Shown here: piece after piece, positions 51,629 to 59,040 of the stretch | Layout of the letters: each line of letters opens with the position of its first letter | How positions within the stretch are numbered: the stretch's first letter is position 1 | Source: DATBQN01 sp963755825 | GTDB taxonomy: Bacteria; Acidobacteriota; Thermoanaerobaculia; Multivoradales; UBA5704 | Assembly (NCBI GenBank): GCA_963755825.1 | Contig: CAVWLA010000001.1 | Span: forward strand, 1,798,001-1,862,000 | Direction: 5' to 3' | Length of the DNA stretch: 64,000 nt | Position numbers and translations under genes: made by a program | The notes under the pieces: generated by a model | The model's input: only the letters and a program-made list of their open reading frames with translations | What the model was told of the DNA's origin: nothing | Database searches by the model: none

Positions 51629-52214
51629 GCCGGATTCATCCGGCGCCTCGCATAGCACGGGCATTCATGCCCGTGCGGGGGTGCGGGCGCGCCACACCCT
51701 TGGCTGAGCGGCCCGCTCAGCTCCTGCGCAGCCAGCGCGGCGCGCGGGCGATCCGCTCCGACCGCGCCGGGCTCGCGCGGCATCCGAGCGCACCGCTCAT
51801 CTCCGAACCGACCCGCGCAACCGCTGCGCGACCGCCACAGCTGCTGCGCGACCTCCCCGGCCGCCGCGCGGCGGGCTCGACGGGTGGTGAGAGGAAATTT
51901 TGGATTCTGAGAAGAAACTTTCGTCGCAGGGCCGGAGACTTCGGCCGTAGCGCCGCTGCGACGGATGCAGAGGCTCGATCTCGCGAGAGAGCGGGGAAAC
52001 TCTCGCCGCAAGCTGAGATCTCGAGCGCCGGGGCGCCATTCGTCCGCCGAAGCGGCCTCCGCGACGGATTTTTCGACCGTTCCGGTGGCTCGGAAGGGCT
52101 CGGACCGGCTGCAGCCGTCTCGCGGCAGCGGGAGACCGGCCGAAGACTCGGGCGATCCGCACCTCCGCACGGGCATGAATGCCCGTGCGATGCGACGCGC
52201 CGGATCAATCCGGC
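51629..52214. mobile_element. 586-bp element bounded by 48-nt double-hairpin inverted repeats
   Basis: The left arm 51629-51676 is two perfect hairpins in series: GCCGGATTCATCCGGC (51629-51644) and a 22-nt GCACGGGCAT/ATGCCCGTGC palindrome (51655-51676). The right arm 52167-52214 is the same pair in inverted order and orientation, and similarity extends about 10 nt outward (GCCTCGC) and 10-15 nt inward. No ORF between the arms has a convincing start or recognised domain. This looks like a REP/BIME-type or MITE-like element. It lies between the EamA gene and the ACAD gene. Confidence 0.7.
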
Positions 52215-52322
52215 TCTGCGAGGCACGATCTCTGGCCTTGAACGCCACCCGAGGCCGTGAGCCGGCAAGTCGCCGCCAAGGAGCCGGCCGTCGCCCCCGA
52301 CCGACTGTGATAGGAACCCGGC

Positions 52323-53528
52323 ATGGATTTCGCGCCCTCGGTCCGCGCCCGCGAGCTGGCCGCCGCGGCGCGGGAGTTCGTCGATGTCGACGTGCTGCCG
52401 GTCGAGGGCGCCTTCCTCGCCGGCGGCTGGCCCGCCGTCGAGGGCGAGCTGCCCGGCCTGCGGGCGCGGGCGCGGGCGCTCGGCCTCCTCGTCCCCCACC
52501 TGCCGGCGGAGTACGGCGGCGGCGGCCTCTCGCTGCTCGAGTTCGCGGCGGTCGGCGAAGAGCTCGGCCGCTCGATCCTCGGCCACCTCGCCGCCAACTG
52601 CCAGGCGCCCGATGCCGGCAACATGGAGGTCCTCCTCCATCACGGCACCGCGGCGCAGCGCGAGCGCTGGCTGGCGCCGCTCGCCGCCGGCGAGGTGCGC
52701 AGCTGCTTCGCGATGACCGAGCCCGAGCGCGCCGGCTCCAATCCCACCTGGCTCGGCACCACCGCCCGCCGCGATGGCGGCGGCTACGTCCTCGACGGCC
52801 ACAAGTGGTTCACCTCCGGCGCCGAGGGCGCCGCCTTCGCCGTGGTGATGGCGGTCACCGACCGCGAGGCGCCGCTCCACCGCCGCGCCAGCCTCCTCGT
52901 GGTGCCGACCGACGCGCCGGGCTTCGAGCGCGTCCGCAACGTGCCAGTGATGGGCGACGCCGGCGGCGGCTGGGCCAGCCACGCCGAGGTGCGCTTCAGC
53001 GGCGTCAGGGTACCGGCGGAGAGCCGCCTCGGCGCCGAGGGCGCCGGCTTCGCGCTCGCCCAGGAGCGGCTGGGGCCGGGGCGCATCCACCACGCGATGC
53101 GCTGGATCGGCATCTGCGAGCGCGCCTTCGACCTCATGTGCGCGCGCGCGGCGAGCCGCGAGCTGGCTCCCGGCGACCTCCTCGCCAGCCGGCAGGCGGT
53201 GCAGCTCTGGGTCGCCGAGAGCCGCGCCGAGATCGACGCCGCGCGGCTGCTCGTCATGAAGACCGCCTGGCGGATCGACCGCGAGGGCGCCGCCGCGGCG
53301 CGCGACGACATCAGCCTCATCAAGTTCCTCGTCGCCGGCCTGCTCGGCCGCGTCCTCGACCGCGCCATCCAGGCGCACGGCGCGCTGGGCCTGACCAACG
53401 GGACGCCGCTCGCCTTCTGGTGGGGGCACGAGCGCGGAGCGCGCATCTACGACGGTCCGGACGAGGTCCACAAGGTGGCCGTCGCCAAGCGCATCCTGGC
53501 GCGCTACGCGGCGCCGGCGGCCGGCTGA
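52323..53528 (+). CDS. Acyl-CoA dehydrogenase (ACAD10/11 type)
   Basis: 401 residues. The FAD and substrate motifs are clear: FAMTEPERAGSNPTWLGTTA, HKWFTSGAEGAAFAVV and, near the C-terminus, QAHGALGLTNGTPLAFWW and IYDGPDEVHKVAVAK, which carries the position of the catalytic base. It is followed at 22 nt by a phosphotransferase-family gene. In human ACAD10/ACAD11 these two activities are fused, and they act together on 4-hydroxyacyl-CoA (phosphorylation then dehydrogenation/elimination). The same pairing occurs in bacterial levulinate catabolism. The substrate here is inferred from context. AGGA lies 7 nt before the ATG. Confidence 0.92.
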   Translation: MDFAPSVRARELAAAAREFVDVDVLPVEGAFLAGGWPAVEGELPGLRARARALGLLVPHLPAEYGGGGLSLLEFAAVGEELGRSILGHLAANCQAPDAGNMEVLLHHGTAAQRERWLAPLAAGEVRSCFAMTEPERAGSNPTWLGTTARRDGGGYVLDGHKWFTSGAEGAAFAVVMAVTDREAPLHRRASLLVVPTDAPGFERVRNVPVMGDAGGGWASHAEVRFSGVRVPAESRLGAEGAGFALAQERLGPGRIHHAMRWIGICERAFDLMCARAASRELAPGDLLASRQAVQLWVAESRAEIDAARLLVMKTAWRIDREGAAAARDDISLIKFLVAGLLGRVLDRAIQAHGALGLTNGTPLAFWWGHERGARIYDGPDEVHKVAVAKRILARYAAPAAG

Positions 53529-53550
53529 AGCGCCGCCGCCCACGAGAGCG

Positions 53551-54660
53551 ATGGAGCCCGCGGCGCCCGCCGAGACCCGCCCCGCCCGCGCCGGCGAAGA
53601 GCTGCCGGTCGAGCCGCTCAGCCGCTGGCTCGACGAGCGCCTGCCACCCTCTGGCTCAGCCTCCGAGCGAATGCCGCTCGCCGTCAGCCAGTTCCCCGGC
53701 GGGCACTCGAACCTCACCTACCTGCTGCTCTGGGGAGGCCGCGAGCTGGTGCTGCGGCGCCCGCCGGCCGGCTCGACGGTGAAGACGGCGCACGATATGG
53801 GCCGCGAGTTCCGCGTCCTCTCGAAGCTGGCGCCGGTCTATCCGAAGGCGCCGCGGCCGCTCCTCTCCTGCGACGATCCGGCGGTGATCGGCGCCCCGTT
53901 CTACGTCATGGAGCGGGTGCGCGGCGTGGTGCTCCGCGACGCCCGCGCCGCCGGGCTCGAGCTGCCGGCGGAGCGCATGCGCCTCCTCTCCGCGGCGGCG
54001 GTCGACGGCCTCGCCGAGCTGCATGCGGTCGACCTCGAGGCCGCCGGCCTCGCCGAGCTCGGGCACCCCGCCGGCTATGCGGCGCGGCAGGTCGCCGGCT
54101 GGAGCGAGCGCTGGCTCGCGGCGCGGACCGACGACGTCCCCGCGATCGACGGCGTCTTCGCCTGGCTGGGCCGTCGCATCCCGGCCGAGAGCGGCCCGCC
54201 GGCCCTCCTCCACAACGACTACAAGTACGACAACCTGGTCTTCGACCCCGACCTCTCGCGCGTCGCCGCGGTGCTCGATTGGGAGATGGCGACGACCGGC
54301 GATCCGCGCATGGACCTCGGCTACAGCCTCGCCTGCTGGGTCGACCCCGACGACGCGCCCGCCCTCCAGGCGCTCGCCTTCGGCCCCACGGCGCGGCCGG
54401 GCAACCTCCGCCGCGCCGAGGTCGCCGAGCGCTACGCGGCAGCCGCCGACCGCGACCTGGGGACCGCCGAGGACCTCCTCTTCTTCTATCTCTTCGGCCT
54501 CGCCAAGCTCGCCGTCATCGCCCAGCAGATCTACGCCCGCTACGCCCGCGGCCTGACCCGCGACAAGCGCTTCGCCCGTCTCTTGGACGGCGTCCGCGTC
54601 CTCGGCGCGACCGCCGCCAAGGCGATGGACCGCGGGCGGATCGATCGGCTGGAGGGGTAG
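53551..54660 (+). CDS. APH-type phosphotransferase (ACAD10/11 kinase partner)
   Basis: 369 residues. Aminoglycoside-phosphotransferase fold: LPLAVSQFPGGHSNLTYLL-type N-lobe, LVLRRPPAGSTVKTAHDMGREF, YVMERVRG, the catalytic LLHNDYKYDNLVFD (Brenner motif) and the metal-binding AVLDWEMATTGDPRMDLG. The pairing with the ACAD gene 22 nt upstream matches the kinase domain of ACAD10/11, so the likely substrate is a 4-hydroxyacyl-CoA rather than an antibiotic. The N-terminal roughly 40 residues are Pro/Ala-rich. Convergent with the ABC exporter gene. Confidence 0.88.
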   Translation: MEPAAPAETRPARAGEELPVEPLSRWLDERLPPSGSASERMPLAVSQFPGGHSNLTYLLLWGGRELVLRRPPAGSTVKTAHDMGREFRVLSKLAPVYPKAPRPLLSCDDPAVIGAPFYVMERVRGVVLRDARAAGLELPAERMRLLSAAAVDGLAELHAVDLEAAGLAELGHPAGYAARQVAGWSERWLAARTDDVPAIDGVFAWLGRRIPAESGPPALLHNDYKYDNLVFDPDLSRVAAVLDWEMATTGDPRMDLGYSLACWVDPDDAPALQALAFGPTARPGNLRRAEVAERYAAAADRDLGTAEDLLFFYLFGLAKLAVIAQQIYARYARGLTRDKRFARLLDGVRVLGATAAKAMDRGRIDRLEG

Positions 54661-54680
54661 GGCGGCGCGGCGAGCGGCGG

Positions 54681-56345
54681 CTAGACGGTGACCGCCTCGG
54701 CGATCGGCTCGGCGGCCGGCTCGGGCGCATGCACGATCTCCTCGCCGATGAGCTGGCCGTCCTCCAAGCGGAGGATGCGATCGGCGACGGGGAAATAGCG
54801 ATCGTCGTGGCTGATGACGAAGACCGCCTTGCCGCGGGCTCTGAGCTCGGGGAGGAGCTGGTGGTAGAAGATCTCCTTGAACTGCGGGTCCTGGTCGGCG
54901 GCCCACTCGTCGAAGACGTAGAGCGGCCGATCCTCCAGGTAGGCGGTGAGGAGCGCCAGGCGCTTGCGCTGGCCGCGCGAGAGGTCGGTCGTCGAGAGCG
55001 CCCCGTCCTTCACCTTCACCTTGTGGGTGAGGCGGAGGTCGGCGAGGAACTTGCGAGCCTGCGCGTCGAGGTCCGGCGTCTCCATCCCCAGCAGCCGGTC
55101 GAAGAGATGGAACTCGGAGAAGACCGCCGCGAAATGCTGGCGGTAGTGCTCGCGCCGATCGTCGGTCACCAGCTCGCCGTTGAGCAGGATGGCGCCGCCC
55201 TCCGGCAGATAGAGGCCGGTCAGGAGCTTGGCGAGGGTGGTCTTGCCGCTGCCGTTGCCGCCCACCAGGAAGACCAGCTCGCCCGGCCGCAGCGTGATGT
55301 CGAGCGGCCCGAGGGTGAAGCTCGTCTCCTCCCCCTCCCGCTCGTAGGCGTGGCGGACGCCGACGAGGTCGAGCTGCTTCCAGCCCGGCCCGGCGGGGTC
55401 AGGATGGCCGGCCTCGGAGGCCTCAGGCGGCAGGGTGAGGCCGAGCGACTCGATCTTGGCGAGCGCCACGTTGCCCTGGCCGATCTGCGCCATCATGTTG
55501 AGGATGAGCTGCAGCGGACCGCGGATGAAGAGGAGGATGAGGGTGAAGCCGGTCTTCGCCTCGGTCGTCTCGTGGCTCATCTGCGGTAGGAAGAGCAGCA
55601 GCCCGATGACCAGGAAGAAGAGCGCCGTCCCCCAGTTGGCGGCGATGGTGAAATAGGTGCGCGCCGAGACCAGCAGCTGGCGCAGGCGCGCCGCGGTGAT
55701 CTCGAGGAGGGCGAGGAAGGCGAGGCGGCGCTCGGCGTGCAGCTTGAGCTCCTTGGCGCCCTCGGTCATGCCGCGGAAGTGGCCGAAGAGCTCGTCCTGG
55801 GTTTCCCGCGAGGCGCGGAAGCGCTTCATGCCCCAGCGCACGGCGAGCTGATAGCTCCCCGCCCCGAGGACGAGGAAGCCGAGCGAGACGAGGAGGAGCG
55901 GCGGCGACAGCCACCCCATGTAGATGAAGCAGCCGAGGATGATGGTGCCGTTGACGAGGATGACCGGCAGATCGGAGAGCGCCGTGCTGATCGAGGTGAT
56001 GTCGTCGGTCAGCGCCACCAGGAGCTTCGCCGCGCCCATGCTCTCCAGCGCGCGCAGCGGCGTCGCCAGGATGCGCCGCGAGAGGTGCATGCGCAGCTCG
56101 TAGACCGACTTCTGGGTCAGCCTGAGGAGCACCACCTCCGAGACATAGCGGGTGAGCGGCGAGATCAGGAAGAGCGCCACGAAACCGGCGACCATGGCGG
56201 CCGTGATGCCGTCGTGCTGCGCCGCCAGCGCGGAGTTGATGACGCCGATCATCGCCGCGCCGGCGATGCCGGAGAGAGCGCCAGCGATCACCGCCCAGAT
56301 CATCATCTGGCGCGAAGAACGGAGCAGAAAAAGGATCAGCTTCAA
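54681..56345 (-). CDS. Cyclic-peptide-type ABC exporter (fused membrane and ATPase domains)
   Basis: 554 residues, TTG start at 56345 with AAGGGGGAA just upstream. The first half has six membrane helices (LILFLLRSSRQMMIWAVIAG, MVAGFVALFLISPLTRYV, VILVNGTIILGCFIYMGWL). The ATPase half has Walker A GGNGSGKTT, signature LSRGQRKRL and Walker B YVFDEWAADQDPQF, and ends FVISHDDRYFPVADRIL. This is the SyrD/PvdE/YojI family (TIGR01194-like), which exports cyclic peptides, siderophores or toxic peptides. No NRPS or peptide gene is adjacent. Divergent to an XRE-type regulator 215 nt away, so regulation by it is plausible. Confidence 0.88.
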   Translation of the reverse strand: MKLILFLLRSSRQMMIWAVIAGALSGIAGAAMIGVINSALAAQHDGITAAMVAGFVALFLISPLTRYVSEVVLLRLTQKSVYELRMHLSRRILATPLRALESMGAAKLLVALTDDITSISTALSDLPVILVNGTIILGCFIYMGWLSPPLLLVSLGFLVLGAGSYQLAVRWGMKRFRASRETQDELFGHFRGMTEGAKELKLHAERRLAFLALLEITAARLRQLLVSARTYFTIAANWGTALFFLVIGLLLFLPQMSHETTEAKTGFTLILLFIRGPLQLILNMMAQIGQGNVALAKIESLGLTLPPEASEAGHPDPAGPGWKQLDLVGVRHAYEREGEETSFTLGPLDITLRPGELVFLVGGNGSGKTTLAKLLTGLYLPEGGAILLNGELVTDDRREHYRQHFAAVFSEFHLFDRLLGMETPDLDAQARKFLADLRLTHKVKVKDGALSTTDLSRGQRKRLALLTAYLEDRPLYVFDEWAADQDPQFKEIFYHQLLPELRARGKAVFVISHDDRYFPVADRILRLEDGQLIGEEIVHAPEPAAEPIAEAVTV

Positions 56346-56560
56346 CGCGATTCCCCCTTGCTGACCGCAGCCCGAGTCACCCTTATAAAGGTACGCTCCT
56401 CCCCTCGCAGCGGGACAAATAAAGAGCACAATTGAGCCGCGCTGGATGAGAGTTTCGCTGTGCTACCATCTGCCGACTGAAGCGTGGCCGGGCGCCAAAC
56501 CGCCTGATTCCAGCGGTTGTCGCTCTCAGCGCGGAGGCCACTTTCACCAAGGAGGGAATC
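56346..56560. promoter_or_regulatory. Divergent control region of ABC exporter and HTH gene
   Basis: 215 nt, AT-richer than its surroundings. On the reverse strand a near-palindrome ACCTTTATAAGGGT (about 56380-56394) lies 35 nt before the exporter start and could be a -10 box or operator. On the forward strand TTGAGC near 56431 is a -35 candidate without a good -10. AAGGAGGG precedes the GTG of the HTH gene. Confidence 0.45.
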
Positions 56561-57022
56561 GTGAAACTCGGAGACGTTCTAAAAAAGGAAAGAGAGAAGA
56601 AAAAGCTCTCTTTCGAGCACACCGCAACGGAGCTCGGGCTGTCGGAGGACCGCTATCGCGAGATCGAAACCGGCAACTCCCCGGCCGAGACCATGGGCCC
56701 GCTGCTCGCCCAGATCGCCATCAAGCTCGAGACGCCGACCTCGCGGCTGTTGGCGGAGAGCGGCAAGTCGAAGGACTGCCAACCGGGCCAGGCCGGGCAG
56801 CTCATCACCAAGCACCGCGAGCGGCGCCAGAAGACGCCGGAGCAGATGGCCGAGCTGCTGGAGATCCCGCGCGAGGAGTACCAGCAGATCGAGGCCGGCC
56901 AGTCGGGCATCGAGGAGTACGGACCGCTCCTCCTCCACTTCGCCGAGCTCATCGAGCAGCCGGTCTTCAACCTGTTCTACCCCTGCGGCCTGCCTTTCAG
57001 CTCGCTCGACGACTATCCGTAG
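56561..57022 (+). CDS. XRE-family regulator with two HTH modules
   Basis: 153 residues, GTG start with a strong AAGGAGGG 5 nt upstream. Residues about 3-60 form one HTH (GDVLKKEREKKKLSFEHTAT, LSEDRYREIETG). Residues about 80-135 form a second, diverged HTH (LITKHRERRQKTPEQMAELL, IPREEYQQIEAG). The repeats align with each other, which suggests internal duplication. The short C-terminus is PVFNLFYPCGLPFSSLDDYP. It probably binds the 215-nt gap it shares with the divergent ABC exporter gene. The ligand is unknown. Confidence 0.8.
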   Translation: MKLGDVLKKEREKKKLSFEHTATELGLSEDRYREIETGNSPAETMGPLLAQIAIKLETPTSRLLAESGKSKDCQPGQAGQLITKHRERRQKTPEQMAELLEIPREEYQQIEAGQSGIEEYGPLLLHFAELIEQPVFNLFYPCGLPFSSLDDYP

Positions 57023-57050
57023 AGCGGCGCCCGAGCACGCCATCGCGTGA

Positions 57051-57077
57051 GAGCGGCCGGCGCCCTGTCGGCCGCTC
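57051..57077 (+). terminator. GC hairpin after the HTH gene
   Basis: A 9-bp perfect stem GAGCGGCCG / CGGCCGCTC with a 9-nt loop, 29 nt past the HTH stop codon. No T-run, but the position suits a terminator. Confidence 0.5.
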
Positions 57078-57215
57078 GCCGCGCCCATCTTCCTCTGCCC
57101 CCTCTCGCGGCGCCCTCCCTCGGTTAGAATTGGAGACTGATCGTCGCCGCGGACCGCTCCTGGCGCCCGCGCCCCCTCGAACTGCCACCTGCGCGCGTCC
57201 CGCCCACGGAGTCCG

Positions 57216-59015
57216 ATGATCGCCACCACCGTCGAGTCGAGAGCCTACCCGCCGCGTCGCTGGGATCTCTCCGCGATGCTCCCCGAGCCCAGCGAGGCGG
57301 TCATCGCCGAGCGCTTCGCCGCCCTGGAGGCCATCGTCGCCGACTTCGAGAGCTGCCGCGGGAGCCTGCGGCCGGTCATGGATCCCGGCGAGTTCCTCGC
57401 CATTCTGAAGCGCTACGAGGCGCTCGACGAGGCGCTCTCCCTGCTGACCAACTACGCCTCGCTGTGGTTCGCCGAGGACACCGGCCGGCCCGCGGCGCTC
57501 ACCCTGATGAACCGCGTGCAGCAGGAGGCGACGGCGGCCGGCAACCGGGTGATCTTCTTCACCCTCTGGTGGAAGGGGCTCGACGACGCCGAGGCCGCGG
57601 CGCTGCTGCCGCGGGGCGAGGAGAACGCCGACTTCCGCCACTTCCTGGCCGATCTGCGGCGCTTCCGCGCCCACACCCTGGACGAGCGCTCGGAGCAGGT
57701 CGTCAACCTGAAGGACGACAACGGCATCCAGGCCATGGTGACGCTCTATTCGATGCTCACCAACCGGCTGGAGTTCACCCTCGCCGTCGACGGCGAGGAG
57801 AAGCGGCTGACGCGCGACATGCTGCTCTCCTACGCCTTCTCGCCACGCGCCGATCTGCGCGCCGCCGCCTACCGCGAGCTCTACCGCGTCTTCGGCGGCG
57901 AGGGGACGGTGCTCGGCCAGATCTACATGAACCGCGTGCGCGACTGGCACAACGAGCACGTTACGCTGCGCGGATATTCCTCGGCGATCGCCGTACGCAA
58001 CCTGGACAACGACATCCCCGACCGCGCCGTCGAGGTGCTGTTGGCGGCGACGCGCGACAACGCCCACCTCTTCCAGCGCTACTTCCGGTTGAAGGCCGGC
58101 TGGCTGGGCGTCGAGCGCCTGCGCCGCTACGACATCTACGCCCCGCTCGCCGTCTCCGAGCGCGAGGTGCCGTTCGCCGACGCGGTGCGCTCGGTGCTCG
58201 ACACGCTCGGCGAGTTCCACCCCGTCTTCGGCCGCCGCGCCGAGCAGCTCTTCGCCGAGAACCACGTCGACGCCGAGATCCGCAAGGGCAAGCGCAGCGG
58301 CGCTTTCTGCTCGACGGTGGCGCCGCGACTGACGCCCTGGGTGCTGGTCAACTACGCCGGCCGGGTACGCGACGTGGCGACCCTCGCCCATGAGCTCGGC
58401 CACGCCATCCACAGCATGATGGCCGACCGCCACTCGACGCTCACCCAGCACGCCTCGCTGCCGCTCGCGGAGACCGCGTCGGTGTTCTCCGAGATGCTGA
58501 TGACCGACCGTCTGCTGCGCGACGAGAGCGATCCCCTCGCCCGCCGCGAGCTGCTGGCGGCGGCGATCGACGACGTCTACGCGACGGTGCTGCGCCAGTC
58601 GTACTTCGTGCTCTTCGAGGTCGAGGCCCACCGCGCGGTGCTCGACGGCGGCTCGCCGCAGGACCTCTCCGACCTCTACATGGCGAAGCTCGTCGAGCAG
58701 TTCGGCGCCAGCGTCGACGTCGCCCCGGAGTTCCGCGACGAGTGGCTCTGCATCCCGCACATCTACCACACGCCCTTCTACTGCTATGCCTACAGCTTCG
58801 GCCAGCTCCTCGTGCTCGCCCTCTACCGGCGCTACCAGGAGATGGGCGAGGCCTTCAAGCCGGGCTACCTGAAGCTCCTCTCCTACGGCGGCGCGGCGCG
58901 GCCGGTCGACATCCTCACCGAGATGGGCATCGACATCGAGGACCGCGCCTTCTGGCAGAGCGGCTTCGACCTCGTGCGCGAGCGCATCGACGAGCTCGAG
59001 CGGCTGTCGATCTAG
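57216..59015 (+). CDS. pepF: Oligoendopeptidase F (M3 family)
   Basis: 599 residues. The HELGH zinc motif sits in VATLAHELGHAIHSMMADRH near residue 395, with the third ligand Glu in PLAETASVFSEML. Other M3B signatures are RWDLSAMLPEP near the N-terminus and HIYHTPFYCYAYSFGQLL near the C-terminus. It hydrolyses short peptides (about 7-17 residues) in the cytosol. A TAGAAT box lies about 85 nt upstream. Confidence 0.94.
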   Translation: MIATTVESRAYPPRRWDLSAMLPEPSEAVIAERFAALEAIVADFESCRGSLRPVMDPGEFLAILKRYEALDEALSLLTNYASLWFAEDTGRPAALTLMNRVQQEATAAGNRVIFFTLWWKGLDDAEAAALLPRGEENADFRHFLADLRRFRAHTLDERSEQVVNLKDDNGIQAMVTLYSMLTNRLEFTLAVDGEEKRLTRDMLLSYAFSPRADLRAAAYRELYRVFGGEGTVLGQIYMNRVRDWHNEHVTLRGYSSAIAVRNLDNDIPDRAVEVLLAATRDNAHLFQRYFRLKAGWLGVERLRRYDIYAPLAVSEREVPFADAVRSVLDTLGEFHPVFGRRAEQLFAENHVDAEIRKGKRSGAFCSTVAPRLTPWVLVNYAGRVRDVATLAHELGHAIHSMMADRHSTLTQHASLPLAETASVFSEMLMTDRLLRDESDPLARRELLAAAIDDVYATVLRQSYFVLFEVEAHRAVLDGGSPQDLSDLYMAKLVEQFGASVDVAPEFRDEWLCIPHIYHTPFYCYAYSFGQLLVLALYRRYQEMGEAFKPGYLKLLSYGGAARPVDILTEMGIDIEDRAFWQSGFDLVRERIDELERLSI

Positions 59016-59040
59016 CGCCCCGCCTCTCCTCTCCCAGCCG

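Noticed and set aside
51568..52260. 230-residue forward ORF inside the inverted-repeat element
   Set aside because: The frame passes through both palindromic arms and has no SD or recognisable domain; an equally open reverse frame exists.
53551..54660. Aminoglycoside resistance phosphotransferase
   Set aside because: The fold matches, but the adjacent ACAD gene and ACAD10/11-like pairing argue for an acyl-CoA kinase.
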